NCBI RefSeq assembly: GCF_900102225.1
Contig: NZ_FNBF01000003.1
Coordinates: 1 to 64,000 of the forward strand
DNA: 64,000 bases
Origin: Eubacterium pyruvativorans
Lineage (GTDB): Bacteria > Bacillota > Clostridia > Peptostreptococcales > Anaerovoracaceae
Reading direction: 5' to 3'
Positions 19,748 to 28,888 of this stretch are shown here, piece after piece. The notes beneath the pieces were generated by a model, which saw nothing but the letters and a program-made list of their open reading frames with translations, was not told the DNA's origin and did no database searches. Positions within the stretch are counted from its first letter, which is position 1; each line of letters starts with the position of its first letter. A program made the translations under genes and the position numbers.

Positions 19748-20893
19748 TTACGCTTCCTCTTCTTCCATTTCCTTCGCCACCTCGCGCATCCATTCCGAGA
19801 TGCGGATGTGCTGCGGACATACTTTCTCACAGGAGTGGCAGCGGATGCAGTCGGAGGCCTTTCCGTATCCCTGGGCCAGATAGTTTTCGTAGTACTCTGT
19901 CTCCGGCGAGAACATATCCCAGGTGGCAATCTTCTTCGTATTGAACAAGTTGAAGTAATTCGGGATCAGAATGTTCTTCGGGCAATGGCTCGCCTCAACA
20001 CAGTACCGGCATCCGGTGCACGGAATCGCCACCGTCGCCCGGATCATCTCCGCAGCCTTCCGGAGCAGATCCAGTTCCGCCTGCCCCAGTGGTTCGAAAT
20101 GCTCCATAAATGCGGTATTATCTTCCACCTGCTCCAGAGTGCTCATGCCGGACAGAACAACCATGACATTCTCCAGGCTGGCAGCGAAACGAATCGCCCA
20201 GGATGACGGACTCCAGTCCGGATGCATCTCTGTCATCAGATCCTTCACGGCCTGCGGCGGATCCGCCAGTGTACCGCCCTTCACTGGCTCCATGACCACC
20301 ACCGGCTTTCCGTGTCTGACGCAGACTTCGTAACACTTACGTGCCTGCACCCCTTCACTCTCCCAGTCCAGATAATTGATCTGCAGCTGGACGAATTCAA
20401 AGTACGGATTCTCCTCCAGAACCCGGTCCAGAAATTCCGGTGTATCGTGACAGGAGAAGCCCAGACAGCGGATCTCGCCGCTCTCCTTCTTCTTTCGGAC
20501 GAAGTCAATGGCGCCGAACTTCTTCGCCTTCTCGTAATTCACATTGTTCATGTCATGCATCAGGTAGTAATCGAAGTAGTCCACATGGAGCTTCGCCTTC
20601 TGCTTCTCGAAAATTTCCGCAGGCTCCGCCTCGGAACGAAGCATCATATCCGGCATCTTCGAGGCGATGGTAAACTTCTCCCGGGGATAACGGTCGCTCA
20701 CCGCCTTTCCCACCGCAGATTCACTGGCGAAGTTGTGATACATCCAGGCCGTGTCACAGTATGTGAATCCCTTCTCCAGAAACAGATCCACCATCTGCTC
20801 CACCCGCGCCATATCAATACTGGTCTTGTCATTCTCATCCAGAACCGGGAGACGCATGAACCCGAATCCGAGCTTCTTCTCTGGTTTCCTCAT
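19748..20893 (-). CDS. Aldo/keto reductase with C-terminal 4Fe-4S ferredoxin domain (1 of 3)
   Basis: A 381-residue oxidoreductase. Residues 1-280 are an AKR barrel: FTYCDTAWMYHNF carries the Asp and Tyr of the catalytic set, YYLMHDM the His. The C-terminal part has CTGCRYC followed by CPKN and CIRCHSCEKVCP, enough for two [4Fe-4S] clusters. Such fused enzymes of anaerobes are poorly characterised; electron transfer between ferredoxin and a carbonyl substrate is inferred. Its ATG overlaps the stop of the YitT gene by four bases (ATGA), so the pair is one operon. Confidence 0.88.
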   Translation of the reverse strand: MRKPEKKLGFGFMRLPVLDENDKTSIDMARVEQMVDLFLEKGFTYCDTAWMYHNFASESAVGKAVSDRYPREKFTIASKMPDMMLRSEAEPAEIFEKQKAKLHVDYFDYYLMHDMNNVNYEKAKKFGAIDFVRKKKESGEIRCLGFSCHDTPEFLDRVLEENPYFEFVQLQINYLDWESEGVQARKCYEVCVRHGKPVVVMEPVKGGTLADPPQAVKDLMTEMHPDWSPSSWAIRFAASLENVMVVLSGMSTLEQVEDNTAFMEHFEPLGQAELDLLRKAAEMIRATVAIPCTGCRYCVEASHCPKNILIPNYFNLFNTKKIATWDMFSPETEYYENYLAQGYGKASDCIRCHSCEKVCPQHIRISEWMREVAKEMEEEEA

Positions 20894-21822
20894 TTCGATT
20901 CCTTTCTGTTTTCTGTTTTCCCACCATAAAGCAGCGGTTCATCGGCAGCGGTTCGTCCCAGGGTGAATCCCCTGCCCGAAACCGAATGAACATCACTCAC
21001 CACCACGAAAGCAGTCCGGTCGATGCTCTGAATCTGCTTTCGAATCGGTTCAATCTTCCCGTAGGGTACGATCGCCATAATGACCTTCAGATCGTGCCGC
21101 TTATACCCGGACTCTGCGTTCAGGAACGTCATGCCCACATCCTGCTGAACCAGGAGGGCCATACGGATATCTTCATATTTCTCTGAAAGAATGATCATCT
21201 GAGATTCCGAACGTCCGTATGTCAGCACCTTGTTTACCAGCAAATCGCCCAGCAGGATCACTATGATGCCGTAGACGGTCTTCATGACGGACTGGCTCAT
21301 GACCGCCTGAATGATAATGACCGTGCAGTCACAGATGTACATAACCAGAGAGACCGGGACCTTGAAATACTTATAACAAATCACACCCAGAATGTCGAAT
21401 CCGCCGCCGGATCCGCCGCCCCGCAGAACGAGTCCGCTTCCCACGCCCAGTATCACTGCGCCGATCACTGCGCTGAGCAGCGGATCCTTCCCCATCACAT
21501 CAAACAGGTGAATATGCTGATAAAACTCCAGCATCAGCGGATAAAGCAGCGTCAGGATGAACGTCTTCATAATGAATTTCCGTCCCACCAGGATCCATCC
21601 CAGGATGAACAGGATCACATTCAATATCAGCACGATCACCGATAATTTAACCGGCAGTACACTCTCCAGAATGACGGACAGTCCGGTGACACCCCCTGCC
21701 GCAAAATGCTGCGGGATCACGAAAAATCCCATACAGGCTGCGCTGAGCGCACCGCCCACCACGATTTCCAGATACGGAAGCAGCGTTCCCAGCACGCCTG
21801 CCTTCTCTTGCGATTCTGTCAT
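20890..21822 (-). CDS. YitT-family membrane protein with DUF2179 domain
   Basis: A 310-residue protein with five to six membrane spans in the first 200 residues (YitT domain, glycine-rich GGGSGGGFDILG at about 135-147) and a cytoplasmic C-terminal DUF2179 domain (SQMIILSEKYEDIRMALL onwards). The biochemical role is unknown. ATG 21822 was chosen over an in-frame TTG at 21834 because GGGGGT then lies upstream. First gene of the operon with the ferredoxin-AKR. Confidence 0.88.
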   Translation of the reverse strand: MTESQEKAGVLGTLLPYLEIVVGGALSAACMGFFVIPQHFAAGGVTGLSVILESVLPVKLSVIVLILNVILFILGWILVGRKFIMKTFILTLLYPLMLEFYQHIHLFDVMGKDPLLSAVIGAVILGVGSGLVLRGGGSGGGFDILGVICYKYFKVPVSLVMYICDCTVIIIQAVMSQSVMKTVYGIIVILLGDLLVNKVLTYGRSESQMIILSEKYEDIRMALLVQQDVGMTFLNAESGYKRHDLKVIMAIVPYGKIEPIRKQIQSIDRTAFVVVSDVHSVSGRGFTLGRTAADEPLLYGGKTENRKESK

Positions 21823-21994
21823 AATAACCCCCAATTGTTTCTTGTATACAAACGCCTCATGTATAACATGTTGTTTCGAACAAATTTATCTGACAAAACC
21901 AAGGATAAATTGGTTCGACTAAACAATTATACCAAACCAATCGGGGAATACAAGGGAAAATCTGCCGGTCTTCCTGCTTCACCGCACGGATTCC

Positions 21995-22879
21995 CTACGC
22001 CTGCCGGCGGATCTCCTGCTGCAGTTTCCGGCTTCCGGCCAGACTCCGAGCCTTCTCCAGCAGATTGCCCCGGCTGTTCCGGAGCTTATGGAAGAGACAT
22101 TCATCCACCAGCAGTTCCCGGACGGCCCGGATTTCCTCTTCCCGTCCGATCCCGGCTTCGTCCCGCAGTTCCTCATCGGTCACTTCCAGATCACCCGCTT
22201 CAAACGGCACACCGGCCCTGAGCAGTGCATCCACCGCCTTCCGGCTGTCTCCCCGGCGGTATTCATTCATATGGGTCACTTCCCACACGGCCTGCGCCAG
22301 GTCATCCATATAGTAGTAGTCCGCAACCGAAGAGGAGCGGATGAACTGCTTCAGTTTCTTCTCATTCCGGATATGAATGAAATCGATGTAGTGATCCAGC
22401 GCCCAGGAAATCATATTCACTGCATCATCCGTCATATTACATGCCTCCAGCGTCTCCCGGATATGTGCCGGATCGAAGGGAAAGAGGAACACATTCAGCC
22501 GGAATCCGAGGTTGCGGTCCTTCAGTTCGTTGAAATTATCGATGATGGCGTAATATGTTTTCTTGTCCATCACCTTTCGGATCGGCATCAGACGGGGAAG
22601 GCAGAATCCCACGAATCCTTTCTTCTGCATATAGCGCAGGACATCGGAAGGGTTCCACTGGTCCAGCACCATCAGGATCTGGTCCATCCGCTCCTCTTCC
22701 GTCACTTCTCCCCACCGGTCTTCATTCTCATACCAGACCGTGAGCAGTTTCTCGTCCACCTGTCCGGTGTCTATGATCGAACGGATCATGACATGAAGCA
22801 TATTCGCCGGAGGCAGTGTACGAAAATATTCACTGTCAGCGGTCGCCCGCCGGATGTTCTTCTCTGTCATTTTCTCCAT
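21995..22879 (-). CDS. Protein resembling the C-terminal half of CCA-adding enzymes, no catalytic head
   Basis: A 294-residue all-helical protein. Its last third (ALLRAGVPFEAGDLEVTDEEL, then GIGREEEIRAVRELLV and NSRGNLLEKA) follows the tail-domain pattern of bacterial tRNA nucleotidyltransferases, and the middle (LPRLMPIRKVMDKKTYYAIID, LGFRLNVFLF) resembles their body region. The N-terminal nucleotidyltransferase head, with its GxS and DxD motifs, is absent, as is an HD motif. It may bind tRNA-like ends without adding nucleotides, but that is inference. Its ATG overlaps the stop of the upstream YcxB-like gene (TGATG), implying coupled translation. GGAG stands 9 bases upstream. Confidence 0.45.
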   Translation of the reverse strand: MEKMTEKNIRRATADSEYFRTLPPANMLHVMIRSIIDTGQVDEKLLTVWYENEDRWGEVTEEERMDQILMVLDQWNPSDVLRYMQKKGFVGFCLPRLMPIRKVMDKKTYYAIIDNFNELKDRNLGFRLNVFLFPFDPAHIRETLEACNMTDDAVNMISWALDHYIDFIHIRNEKKLKQFIRSSSVADYYYMDDLAQAVWEVTHMNEYRRGDSRKAVDALLRAGVPFEAGDLEVTDEELRDEAGIGREEEIRAVRELLVDECLFHKLRNSRGNLLEKARSLAGSRKLQQEIRRQA

Positions 22880-23592
22880 CAGGAATCGCTCCTTCCTGCT
22901 CCGGATTTCTCCGCCCCGGACGGATCATCCTTCCCACTGCCTGCATCCTTTCCTTCCATCTGCCTCCGGATGTCCATGATGGCATCCAGCATTTCCGACG
23001 AACAGTTCTTCTTCACGATAATCAGTCCCTGATACCGGTCCTTCATCACATAGAAATTCGTCTCCGTCTCGATAATCCGGTAGATATCATTGTACTGAAA
23101 CCGGGTGTCCCCCATGCTGGACTGCTGAGAGAAGTGATCTTCATACATACAGATGTGGGCCACCGGCTCCTGTTCCTGCTCGTCGAACTTCTTCCGCAGA
23201 ACCCGGCGCTGCACATACTCCAGAAGCAGGGGCAGGACGACAGCGAGGCCCACCAGAATGCTGATCGTCCGGGCATCTCCGTATCCCCTGAGCTTCATCA
23301 CCGAGACGAAAATGATGACCAGCGCCACCATGCCGCCCCGCTTCAGCCACACATGACTGATCCGGTTCTCCAGCATTGTGTAGTACCGGAGATATTCTTC
23401 GTAACTGTACACCGTGTCTGTTTCGAACAGTGGACTGCCCTCTTCTCTGCGCCGTTCCCGTTCCGTCTTCCGGGAAGACGGCTCATCCTGTTCGTAGCTC
23501 TCATACTCCCATGCATCGTCCGGCAGCATCTCACTGTCTCCCGGTGCATCCTCCTGCAGACTTTCCTGCATTCTGTTCTTCTCTTCCGTCAT
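22879..23592 (-). CDS. YcxB-like membrane protein
   Basis: A 237-residue protein: an acidic N-terminal tail (residues 1-60), two membrane segments (about 84-125, MVALVIIFVSVM and ISILVGLAVVLPLLL), then a YcxB-like domain (HICMYEDHFSQQSSMGDTRFQYNDIYRIIETETNFYVM region) and a charged C-terminus. Function is unknown; the fold is similar to PH-like membrane-proximal domains. Translationally coupled to the CCA-tail-like gene. Confidence 0.65.
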   Translation of the reverse strand: MTEEKNRMQESLQEDAPGDSEMLPDDAWEYESYEQDEPSSRKTERERRREEGSPLFETDTVYSYEEYLRYYTMLENRISHVWLKRGGMVALVIIFVSVMKLRGYGDARTISILVGLAVVLPLLLEYVQRRVLRKKFDEQEQEPVAHICMYEDHFSQQSSMGDTRFQYNDIYRIIETETNFYVMKDRYQGLIIVKKNCSSEMLDAIMDIRRQMEGKDAGSGKDDPSGAEKSGAGRSDS

Positions 23593-23742
23593 GATCGTGA
23601 TCCGTTCCTTTCATTGCAGATTCTCATATCCCATTCATTCCGGACCGGTACATGAACCGGCCGAAACGACTCATGACCATTCTATCACAATGAAGGGAAA
23701 AAATCTTCACCCGCAGGACCATCTGCCGCTTTCACCGGCAGG

Positions 23743-24006
23743 TCATATCTTATATAATTCCCACCGGGCATCCTTCAGCAGGTATTTCAGTACGTACCGA
23801 CGCTCCTGCCCCCGGATGCGGCTCTGACACTCATACCGGAATGCGTCTGTTCCGGCCGTCTTCCGCTCCTCCACCGAAAACACGTGTTCCACCGTTACTT
23901 CCACTGTCCGGTGATGTTCGTCCAGAAAGCGGAAACGAAACGGACAGGGTCTGTCGTTTACATTGAATACCGCAATCATATTCACCGGTTTCGCCACGAC
24001 TTTCAA
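23743..24006 (-). CDS. Conserved small hypothetical protein, 87 residues
   Basis: The core KPVNMIAVFNVNDRPCPFRF and the ending in WELYKI follow a pattern of small basic beta-rich proteins that I recall from Clostridia without known function. The best start is TTG 24006, seven bases after AAAGGGGGG; longer in-frame forms put the ribosome site inside the coding region. It stands alone between the YcxB-like gene and the LysR gene. Confidence 0.6.
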   Translation of the reverse strand: MKVVAKPVNMIAVFNVNDRPCPFRFRFLDEHHRTVEVTVEHVFSVEERKTAGTDAFRYECQSRIRGQERRYVLKYLLKDARWELYKI

Positions 24007-24079
24007 TGTCAAGCCCCCCTTTCTGCTGATATTATACCGTCCTTTTCCGCACGATGCAAACATATGTTCTTCTTTTCGC

Positions 24080-24127
24080 AAAAAAACAGGGGGACGAAAG
24101 GAACTTGCATTCCTCCCATCTCCCTGT
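24080..24127 (-). terminator. Terminator of the LysR-type regulator gene
   Basis: ACAGGG (24086-24091) pairs with CCCTGT (24122-24127) with further internal pairing (GGGAGGAA/TTCCTTTC); seven U follow on minus. Confidence 0.7.
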
Positions 24128-24137
24128 CGGGGTGGCG

Positions 24138-25055
24138 CTATTCGTAGTATATTCCTTCCCGCTTGGCGTAGTCTTTCGTAAATTCAATCAGTTCCTCTGC
24201 GATCCGCGGCAGCCGTCTCCCGGACTTCATCAGGTATCCGACACGGAAATACACCGGTTCTTCAAACGGACGATAGATCAGGCTGTCATCCGTCAGAGAA
24301 GAGGTTTCACATCCCGGATCCGCATTGACGCAGCTGACGAAGTTGGCCATCTTCACCATGTTGAACATGCAGATAATCTGCTCATGGAAAGAGACGATAT
24401 TCGGGATAATGCCATGCCGGTCGAATTCCGCATCCATCACCTGCCGGATGAACGCCGTGTCATTCAGCATGGCCATGGGAACGCCCCGGAGCATATCAAA
24501 TGAAATCTTGTCATACTTCGCCAGCGGATGATCCGGAGACATAATCAGACGGATCTCCACTTTCGTAATCGGAATCACCTGGTACTTCGTGCTGTCGATC
24601 TTCTCCGGCAGTGCATTATATACCAGATCCATCATCTCCGTGTCCAGCAGCTTCATCTGCACCTTCTGGGAGCCCTCCCGGATATAGACCGAGGCCTTCG
24701 GCCATTTCGACAGAAAGGTCTGGTAGATCTGAGGCAGAAGCTGGGTCGCCAGCGTCGGTGAAACACCCAGGTGCAGCTTATTATTTCCCGCCTCCGAATA
24801 AGCCTGCATGGCGTTCTCCGCATCCTGTACGCCGTTCAGGATGCGGTCCACATAGAACATGAACTTCTCACCCTCTATGGTGAAATCCACCCGTTTCGGA
24901 CTTCGATTCACCAGCTTCACATCGAGTTCCTTCTCCAGCGCAGTCACCGCAGCGGAAATCGCAGGCTGGGAGACGAAACAAACCTCACTGGCTCTGGTGA
25001 AATTCTTATATCGATATACGGCCTGAAGGTATCGGAGCTGTTTCAACTCAAGCAT
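24138..25055 (-). CDS. LysR-family transcriptional regulator
   Basis: A 305-residue regulator: winged helix-turn-helix at residues 1-60 (LELKQLRYLQAVYRYKNFTRASEVCFVSQPAISAAVTALE region) and a LysR substrate-binding domain from about 90. ATG 25055 has GGGAAGGAG upstream. Neighbours do not show a clear target: it is neither divergent from nor overlapping an enzyme gene, hom being on the same strand upstream with its own terminator. The ligand is unknown. Confidence 0.92.
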   Translation of the reverse strand: MLELKQLRYLQAVYRYKNFTRASEVCFVSQPAISAAVTALEKELDVKLVNRSPKRVDFTIEGEKFMFYVDRILNGVQDAENAMQAYSEAGNNKLHLGVSPTLATQLLPQIYQTFLSKWPKASVYIREGSQKVQMKLLDTEMMDLVYNALPEKIDSTKYQVIPITKVEIRLIMSPDHPLAKYDKISFDMLRGVPMAMLNDTAFIRQVMDAEFDRHGIIPNIVSFHEQIICMFNMVKMANFVSCVNADPGCETSSLTDDSLIYRPFEEPVYFRVGYLMKSGRRLPRIAEELIEFTKDYAKREGIYYE

Positions 25056-25226
25056 TGCAGTTCTCCTTCCCATAAACACAACTTATATATTCCTATTGTA
25101 CCACTTATCATTAGAACAATCAAAATAAATATGCTAAATCCCGACCGATTTCCGGCTGTATTTTTGTCATTCCAGGACAAAAATGGAAATGCCGTCTCCC
25201 GGCGCTGCCGAAAGGGACAAAACAAA

Positions 25227-25270
25227 ACGGCAGCCTCACGAAGCGGTATTCCGCTTCACAAAGCTGCCGT
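25227..25270 (-). terminator. Terminator of hom
   Basis: ACGGCAGC (25227-25234) pairs with GCTGCCGT (25263-25270) with an inner GAAGCGG/CCGCTTC arm; a UUUUGUUUUGU tract follows on minus. Confidence 0.8.
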
Positions 25271-25290
25271 CTGTCATAAAACGTTCGGAA

Positions 25291-26592
25291 TTACTGCCCG
25301 ATCCGCTCCACACGGAGAACATTCTCGATGGATTTCACATAACTGCTTTCCCGGATCTCCCGGATCGCCTCATCCAGCACGGTCTTCTCCACATCATAGG
25401 TGATGAAGATAATCGGCATGGATTCCCGGCTGCTGGACGGATTCGCCCGCTGGGTCATGGTTTCAATGCTGATGCGGTGGGCACCCAGGGTGGTGGCGAT
25501 ACTGCCCAGAACCCCCGGACGGTCGATCACGTTCATGCGGACGTAATACTGGTTCGCCCCCTCGCCGTCGAAGACAGCCCCGGCATCATAGCGCAGGTGC
25601 GGCTGAAGATCATAGGCTCCGCCCTTCTCGATCTTCCGGGCGATGCTGATCACATCCCCCATGACTGCGCTGCCGGTAGGAAGCGGGCCGGCGCCTTTTC
25701 CGTAGAACATCAGACTGTCCACGGCGCTGCCGGTGACATAGACTGCGTTGAATTCATTGTTGACACTGGCCAGCGGATGCTCCTGGGAGACCAGAGACGG
25801 CTCGACGTTGCAGGTCACGTGACCGTTCACGTTCTTCGCAGAGGCCAGAAGTTTCACCTTGTAGCCGAATTCCTTCGCGAATTCGATATCCACCTTGTCC
25901 ACAGTGGTGATGCCCTTCGTCGGGATCTCCTCCGGACTGACGCCCACGCCAAACAGCAGGGAGATCAGAATGGACAGCTTATTCGCGGCATCCAGCCCCT
26001 CCACATCTGCCGTCGGGTCCGCTTCTGCGAAGCCCATCCGCTGGGCCTCCTTCAATACATCTTCATAGGAGGCGCCATTTTCGGCCATCTGTGTCAGGAT
26101 GTAATTCGTAGTGCCGTTCAGGATGCCCAGCACCTCTGTGAATTCGTTGGAAACGAGGGCTGTGGTGATGGCGTTCAGAATCGGAATGCCGCCGCCCACA
26201 CTGGCTTCGAAACGAAGAAGCACCTGGTTCTCCTGGGCCAGCTGCTGAAGCATCCGGCCATTCGCTGCGACTGCGGCCTTGTTCGCCGTCACCACATGCT
26301 TTCCGGCCCGGAGCGCATCCGCCATATAGGTCGTGGCAGGCTCGATGCCGCCGATCAGTTCAATCATGATATCGATATCCGGATCATCGATGATATCGTA
26401 GGCGTCGGTGACATATTTCTCCCGGGGAATGTCAATTCCTCTGTCCCGGTCCGGATGACGATTGAGGATTTTCACAATTTCGATGGAAAGTCCGGTGGTG
26501 TCTTCGATCTTCTTCCGGCCCATTTCCAGTGTCCGGTATGTTCCCTTCCCGATATTTCCGATGCCGAGCATGCCGACCTTGATTTTCCTCAT
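25291..26592 (-). CDS. hom: Homoserine dehydrogenase
   Basis: A 433-residue enzyme reducing aspartate semialdehyde to homoserine for threonine, methionine and isoleucine. It has the Rossmann GMLGIGNIGKGTY at 7-19, the catalytic-domain signature (GILNGTTNYILTQM, then AEADPTADVEGLDAANKL) and a C-terminal ACT domain from about 345 (YYVRMNVIDRPGVLGSIA) that likely binds an amino-acid effector. ATG 26592 follows GGGAGG. A weak promoter (TTGTGA, 17 bases, TAGAAT on minus) lies 40-70 bases upstream. Confidence 0.95.
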   Translation of the reverse strand: MRKIKVGMLGIGNIGKGTYRTLEMGRKKIEDTTGLSIEIVKILNRHPDRDRGIDIPREKYVTDAYDIIDDPDIDIMIELIGGIEPATTYMADALRAGKHVVTANKAAVAANGRMLQQLAQENQVLLRFEASVGGGIPILNAITTALVSNEFTEVLGILNGTTNYILTQMAENGASYEDVLKEAQRMGFAEADPTADVEGLDAANKLSILISLLFGVGVSPEEIPTKGITTVDKVDIEFAKEFGYKVKLLASAKNVNGHVTCNVEPSLVSQEHPLASVNNEFNAVYVTGSAVDSLMFYGKGAGPLPTGSAVMGDVISIARKIEKGGAYDLQPHLRYDAGAVFDGEGANQYYVRMNVIDRPGVLGSIATTLGAHRISIETMTQRANPSSSRESMPIIFITYDVEKTVLDEAIREIRESSYVKSIENVLRVERIGQ

Positions 26593-26678
26593 TTCATTCC
26601 TCCCATCTATGTTATTCATACAAATCATAGTAAATACATTTGTTATTCTACCATAACATTCCCGGCCTCACAATAACG

Positions 26679-26704
26679 AAAAACCCGGCGCATCCGCACC
26701 GGGT
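26679..26704 (-). terminator. Terminator of the zinc-ribbon gene
   Basis: ACCCGG (26683-26688) pairs with CCGGGT (26699-26704); five U follow on the minus strand. Confidence 0.7.
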
Positions 26705-26736
26705 CTGATTTTCTGTTCCGTTTTCTGATGCTCTGA

Positions 26737-26967
26737 TCATCTGACCAGCGGCGCCACTGTGAAAACCTTGTGGCAGTTGCTGCAGCACCACGCACTCTCC
26801 ATGGTTCCGACCAGATATTCTCCCTTCTTCTTCAGGCGGCTCTTCGGCTCCACTTCCGTTCCGTCCGGCACATCCAGTTTGAAGAATCCGCCGGAATTCG
26901 CTCCGGTTACATCGAGGCCCTTGAAACGGCCCTTCTTCATTTCCTCACCGCATAACGGACATTTCAT
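26737..26967 (-). CDS. Small zinc-ribbon protein (PF20097/DUF6487-like)
   Basis: A 76-residue protein with two zinc knuckles, MKCPLCGEEM at the start and AWCCSNCHKVF near the end, separated by about 55 residues. This arrangement is typical of the small PF20097-type family of unknown function, which often sits as a cytoplasmic stand-alone protein. ATG 26967 follows GGGAGG at 10 bases; a longer frame would add an unrelated Arg-rich stretch. Confidence 0.72.
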   Translation of the reverse strand: MKCPLCGEEMKKGRFKGLDVTGANSGGFFKLDVPDGTEVEPKSRLKKKGEYLVGTMESAWCCSNCHKVFTVAPLVR

Positions 26968-27058
26968 AATATCTGCACCTCCCTGCTCTGTTCTGTTTTC
27001 CAATGACGACCGCAGCCGGAACACTCCGGCCCGCAAGGATATTATATCATGATTTTGG

Positions 27059-27511
27059 TTAGAAACCCATGAGTTTATCGATGATAGACTGCTTGTAATT
27101 CTCTCCCTGGGCCACTCTGTCCCAGATCTTCACATAGGCTGCCATATTCGTCGGCTTCACGCCGTTCTGCTCCAGCTGTTTCATGAACATCTTCTTCGGA
27201 ATACCCATCTCCTGGTATTTGGCAAAAAGTTCCTTCTGCTTCCCGTTCATGTAACGCATGTAGATCACCAGGTAGACGAACCCGCCCAGGATCACGATCA
27301 GGCCGGCCCACCAGCCCAGGAACTTGATGCCCAGAACGAAGAGAACGACGACGATGACCGCCGCAGTGATATTAATAGCCAGCGTCTTCTTCCGGGACGG
27401 CATTTCCGGCATCTGCATGCGCGGATCGTTCTTCGCAATGTTCTGCTGGAACGCCTTCGTCGGTCTCCGGTAGAGCTGCTGGTTTCTTGGCATACGCTGT
27501 TTCTTCGACAT
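27059..27511 (-). CDS. Two-span membrane protein, function unknown
   Basis: A 150-residue protein with a basic N-terminal tail rich in Arg, Gln and Lys (1-44), a hairpin of two membrane segments (about 45-84) and a cytoplasmic helical domain (KELFAKYQEMGIPKKMFMKQLEQNGVKP region) ending in IIDKLMGF. I do not recognise a named family. Confidence 0.6.
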   Translation of the reverse strand: MSKKQRMPRNQQLYRRPTKAFQQNIAKNDPRMQMPEMPSRKKTLAINITAAVIVVVLFVLGIKFLGWWAGLIVILGGFVYLVIYMRYMNGKQKELFAKYQEMGIPKKMFMKQLEQNGVKPTNMAAYVKIWDRVAQGENYKQSIIDKLMGF

Positions 27512-27656
27512 TTATCATAACCTCCCTGTAGCCATATCTCTATGCCGGAACACGATTCCGGCTTTGCATCCATACCTTACAAGGATACCATACTTCCGGC
27601 CCCTCCCGCAATGAAAAAAAGCATATTCCCGGCTGCCGGGAATATGCGGAATTGCA

Positions 27657-28673
27657 TTACAGCTCCGGTAAATACGGAAGCGGATCCACCAGCGTCCGGC
27701 CGCTGAACAGCCCGAAATGCAGGTGCGGACAGGTGGCAGTTCCGGTCTGGCCGCTCTTCCCGATCACCGTCCCCTGGGTGACCTTCTGTCCCTTCTTCAC
27801 GCCGATAAGGCTCAGGTGCGCATACAGCGTGGACGTTCCGCCGTCGTGACGAATGACGACGCAGTATCCGTATCCGCCGCTCCAGCCGGCGGAAGTGACC
27901 ACACCATCCTTCGCCGCAGCGATCGGCGTACCCATCCTGCAGTTGATATCGATTCCCTGGTGATAATGGGATCCGGCGCCGGTACGATAACCGAAGCGGG
28001 AGAGGATCCGGCCCGATACCGGCCAGATATATTCCTCGGAGCGGGTCTTCATATTCGCGGAGGCGGATGCGGTCACCCCGCCGTCCTCCGCAGCGGCAGT
28101 CACAGTCACCGTGTATTTCGTTGCCGGCTTCAGTCCGGTGAGTTTCACACTTGTCTTCCTGGAGGACTGCTCCGCCGCCAGTTCACCTTTCGAATCCACC
28201 GCCGTAACGGAATACCCCGTGCTGCCGGTGACAGAATTCCACTTCACAGACAGTGTGCTGCCGGTGGCAGCGGATTTCTTCACATAGCCGGTGGAAATAT
28301 ACCCGGACTCGGTCTCCTCTCCGTAGACTCTCCGGCCGTTCTTCACGGTATACGCCCGGACAGAGAACTTATACTTTCTGTTTAACGGTAATTCATTATA
28401 GTTAACTTCATGGCCGTCTTCTACTGTGATTTTCTCCTGCTCCGACGTCTGCTTCTGCGTCGCCGTAACCTCGTAGCCGTCGGCCTGCTTCGCCGGTTTC
28501 CAGGCAACACCGATCGCTTCGAACGAGATCCGGTCCGTCTCCACCGGGGAAACGTTCATCCCCTGCGCCGAAGACTCTGCGAAAGCCGGAGATGCCGAGA
28601 CCAGCAGCACCGCAAATGTCAGGGCCGCCGCAGTGACCAGTGCGGATACGGCCCATTTCATAATGGAACCCAT
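27657..28673 (-). CDS. Secreted M23 peptidase with fibronectin type III domains
   Basis: A 338-residue exported protein. An N-terminal signal peptide (about 1-33, ending near PAFA) is followed by two fibronectin type III-like domains (about 40-130 and 135-220) and a C-terminal LytM/M23 peptidase. The zinc ligands are visible in HYHQGIDI (H-x3-D) and CPHLHFG (H-x-H), so it should cut peptidoglycan peptide bridges. The start ATG 28673 lies about 12 bases after GGAGGGGAG; a downstream ATG at 28661 and an upstream GTG are alternatives. Its own promoter is at 28782-28810. Confidence 0.88.
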   Translation of the reverse strand: MGSIMKWAVSALVTAAALTFAVLLVSASPAFAESSAQGMNVSPVETDRISFEAIGVAWKPAKQADGYEVTATQKQTSEQEKITVEDGHEVNYNELPLNRKYKFSVRAYTVKNGRRVYGEETESGYISTGYVKKSAATGSTLSVKWNSVTGSTGYSVTAVDSKGELAAEQSSRKTSVKLTGLKPATKYTVTVTAAAEDGGVTASASANMKTRSEEYIWPVSGRILSRFGYRTGAGSHYHQGIDINCRMGTPIAAAKDGVVTSAGWSGGYGYCVVIRHDGGTSTLYAHLSLIGVKKGQKVTQGTVIGKSGQTGTATCPHLHFGLFSGRTLVDPLPYLPEL

Positions 28674-28781
28674 AGAACTAAATAACTCCCCTCCGCCCTG
28701 CACCACCGGGGCGATTGCACAAATCTTTTATTTCCTCACGATTTCTGAATCAGGAATTAAATTATCTTAATATTTATTATG

Positions 28782-28810
28782 ATTCTATCACTTCGCCTCC
28801 AGGGAGTCAA
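28782..28810 (-). promoter_or_regulatory. Promoter of the M23 peptidase gene
   Basis: Minus strand TTGACT (28810-28805), 17-base spacer, TAGAAT (28787-28782). The leader of about 100 bases shows no recognised riboswitch. Confidence 0.7.
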
Positions 28811-28829
28811 CAATAATTGAGGTAAGTGA

Positions 28830-28864
28830 ACAGGCCTGCCGGCGATGCCGGCAGGCCTGTTTTC
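28830..28864 (+). terminator. Perfect 14-bp hairpin with a T tract on the plus strand
   Basis: ACAGGCCTGCCGGC (28830-28843) pairs with GCCGGCAGGCCTGT (28847-28860), then TTTTC on plus. The preceding gene to be ended (acyl-CoA synthetase) is on minus, where no U tract follows. It may still stop minus transcripts weakly. Confidence 0.55.
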
Positions 28865-28888
28865 TTCATTTACCGGTTCCTTCCCGGT

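Noticed and set aside
22816-23655. 279-codon frame opposite the YcxB-like gene
   Set aside because: Shadow frame with no ribosome site; the minus-strand gene has membrane segments and a coupled downstream gene.
28680-28781. c-di-AMP or c-di-GMP riboswitch before the M23 peptidase
   Set aside because: None of the conserved sequence blocks of either class could be found in the leader.
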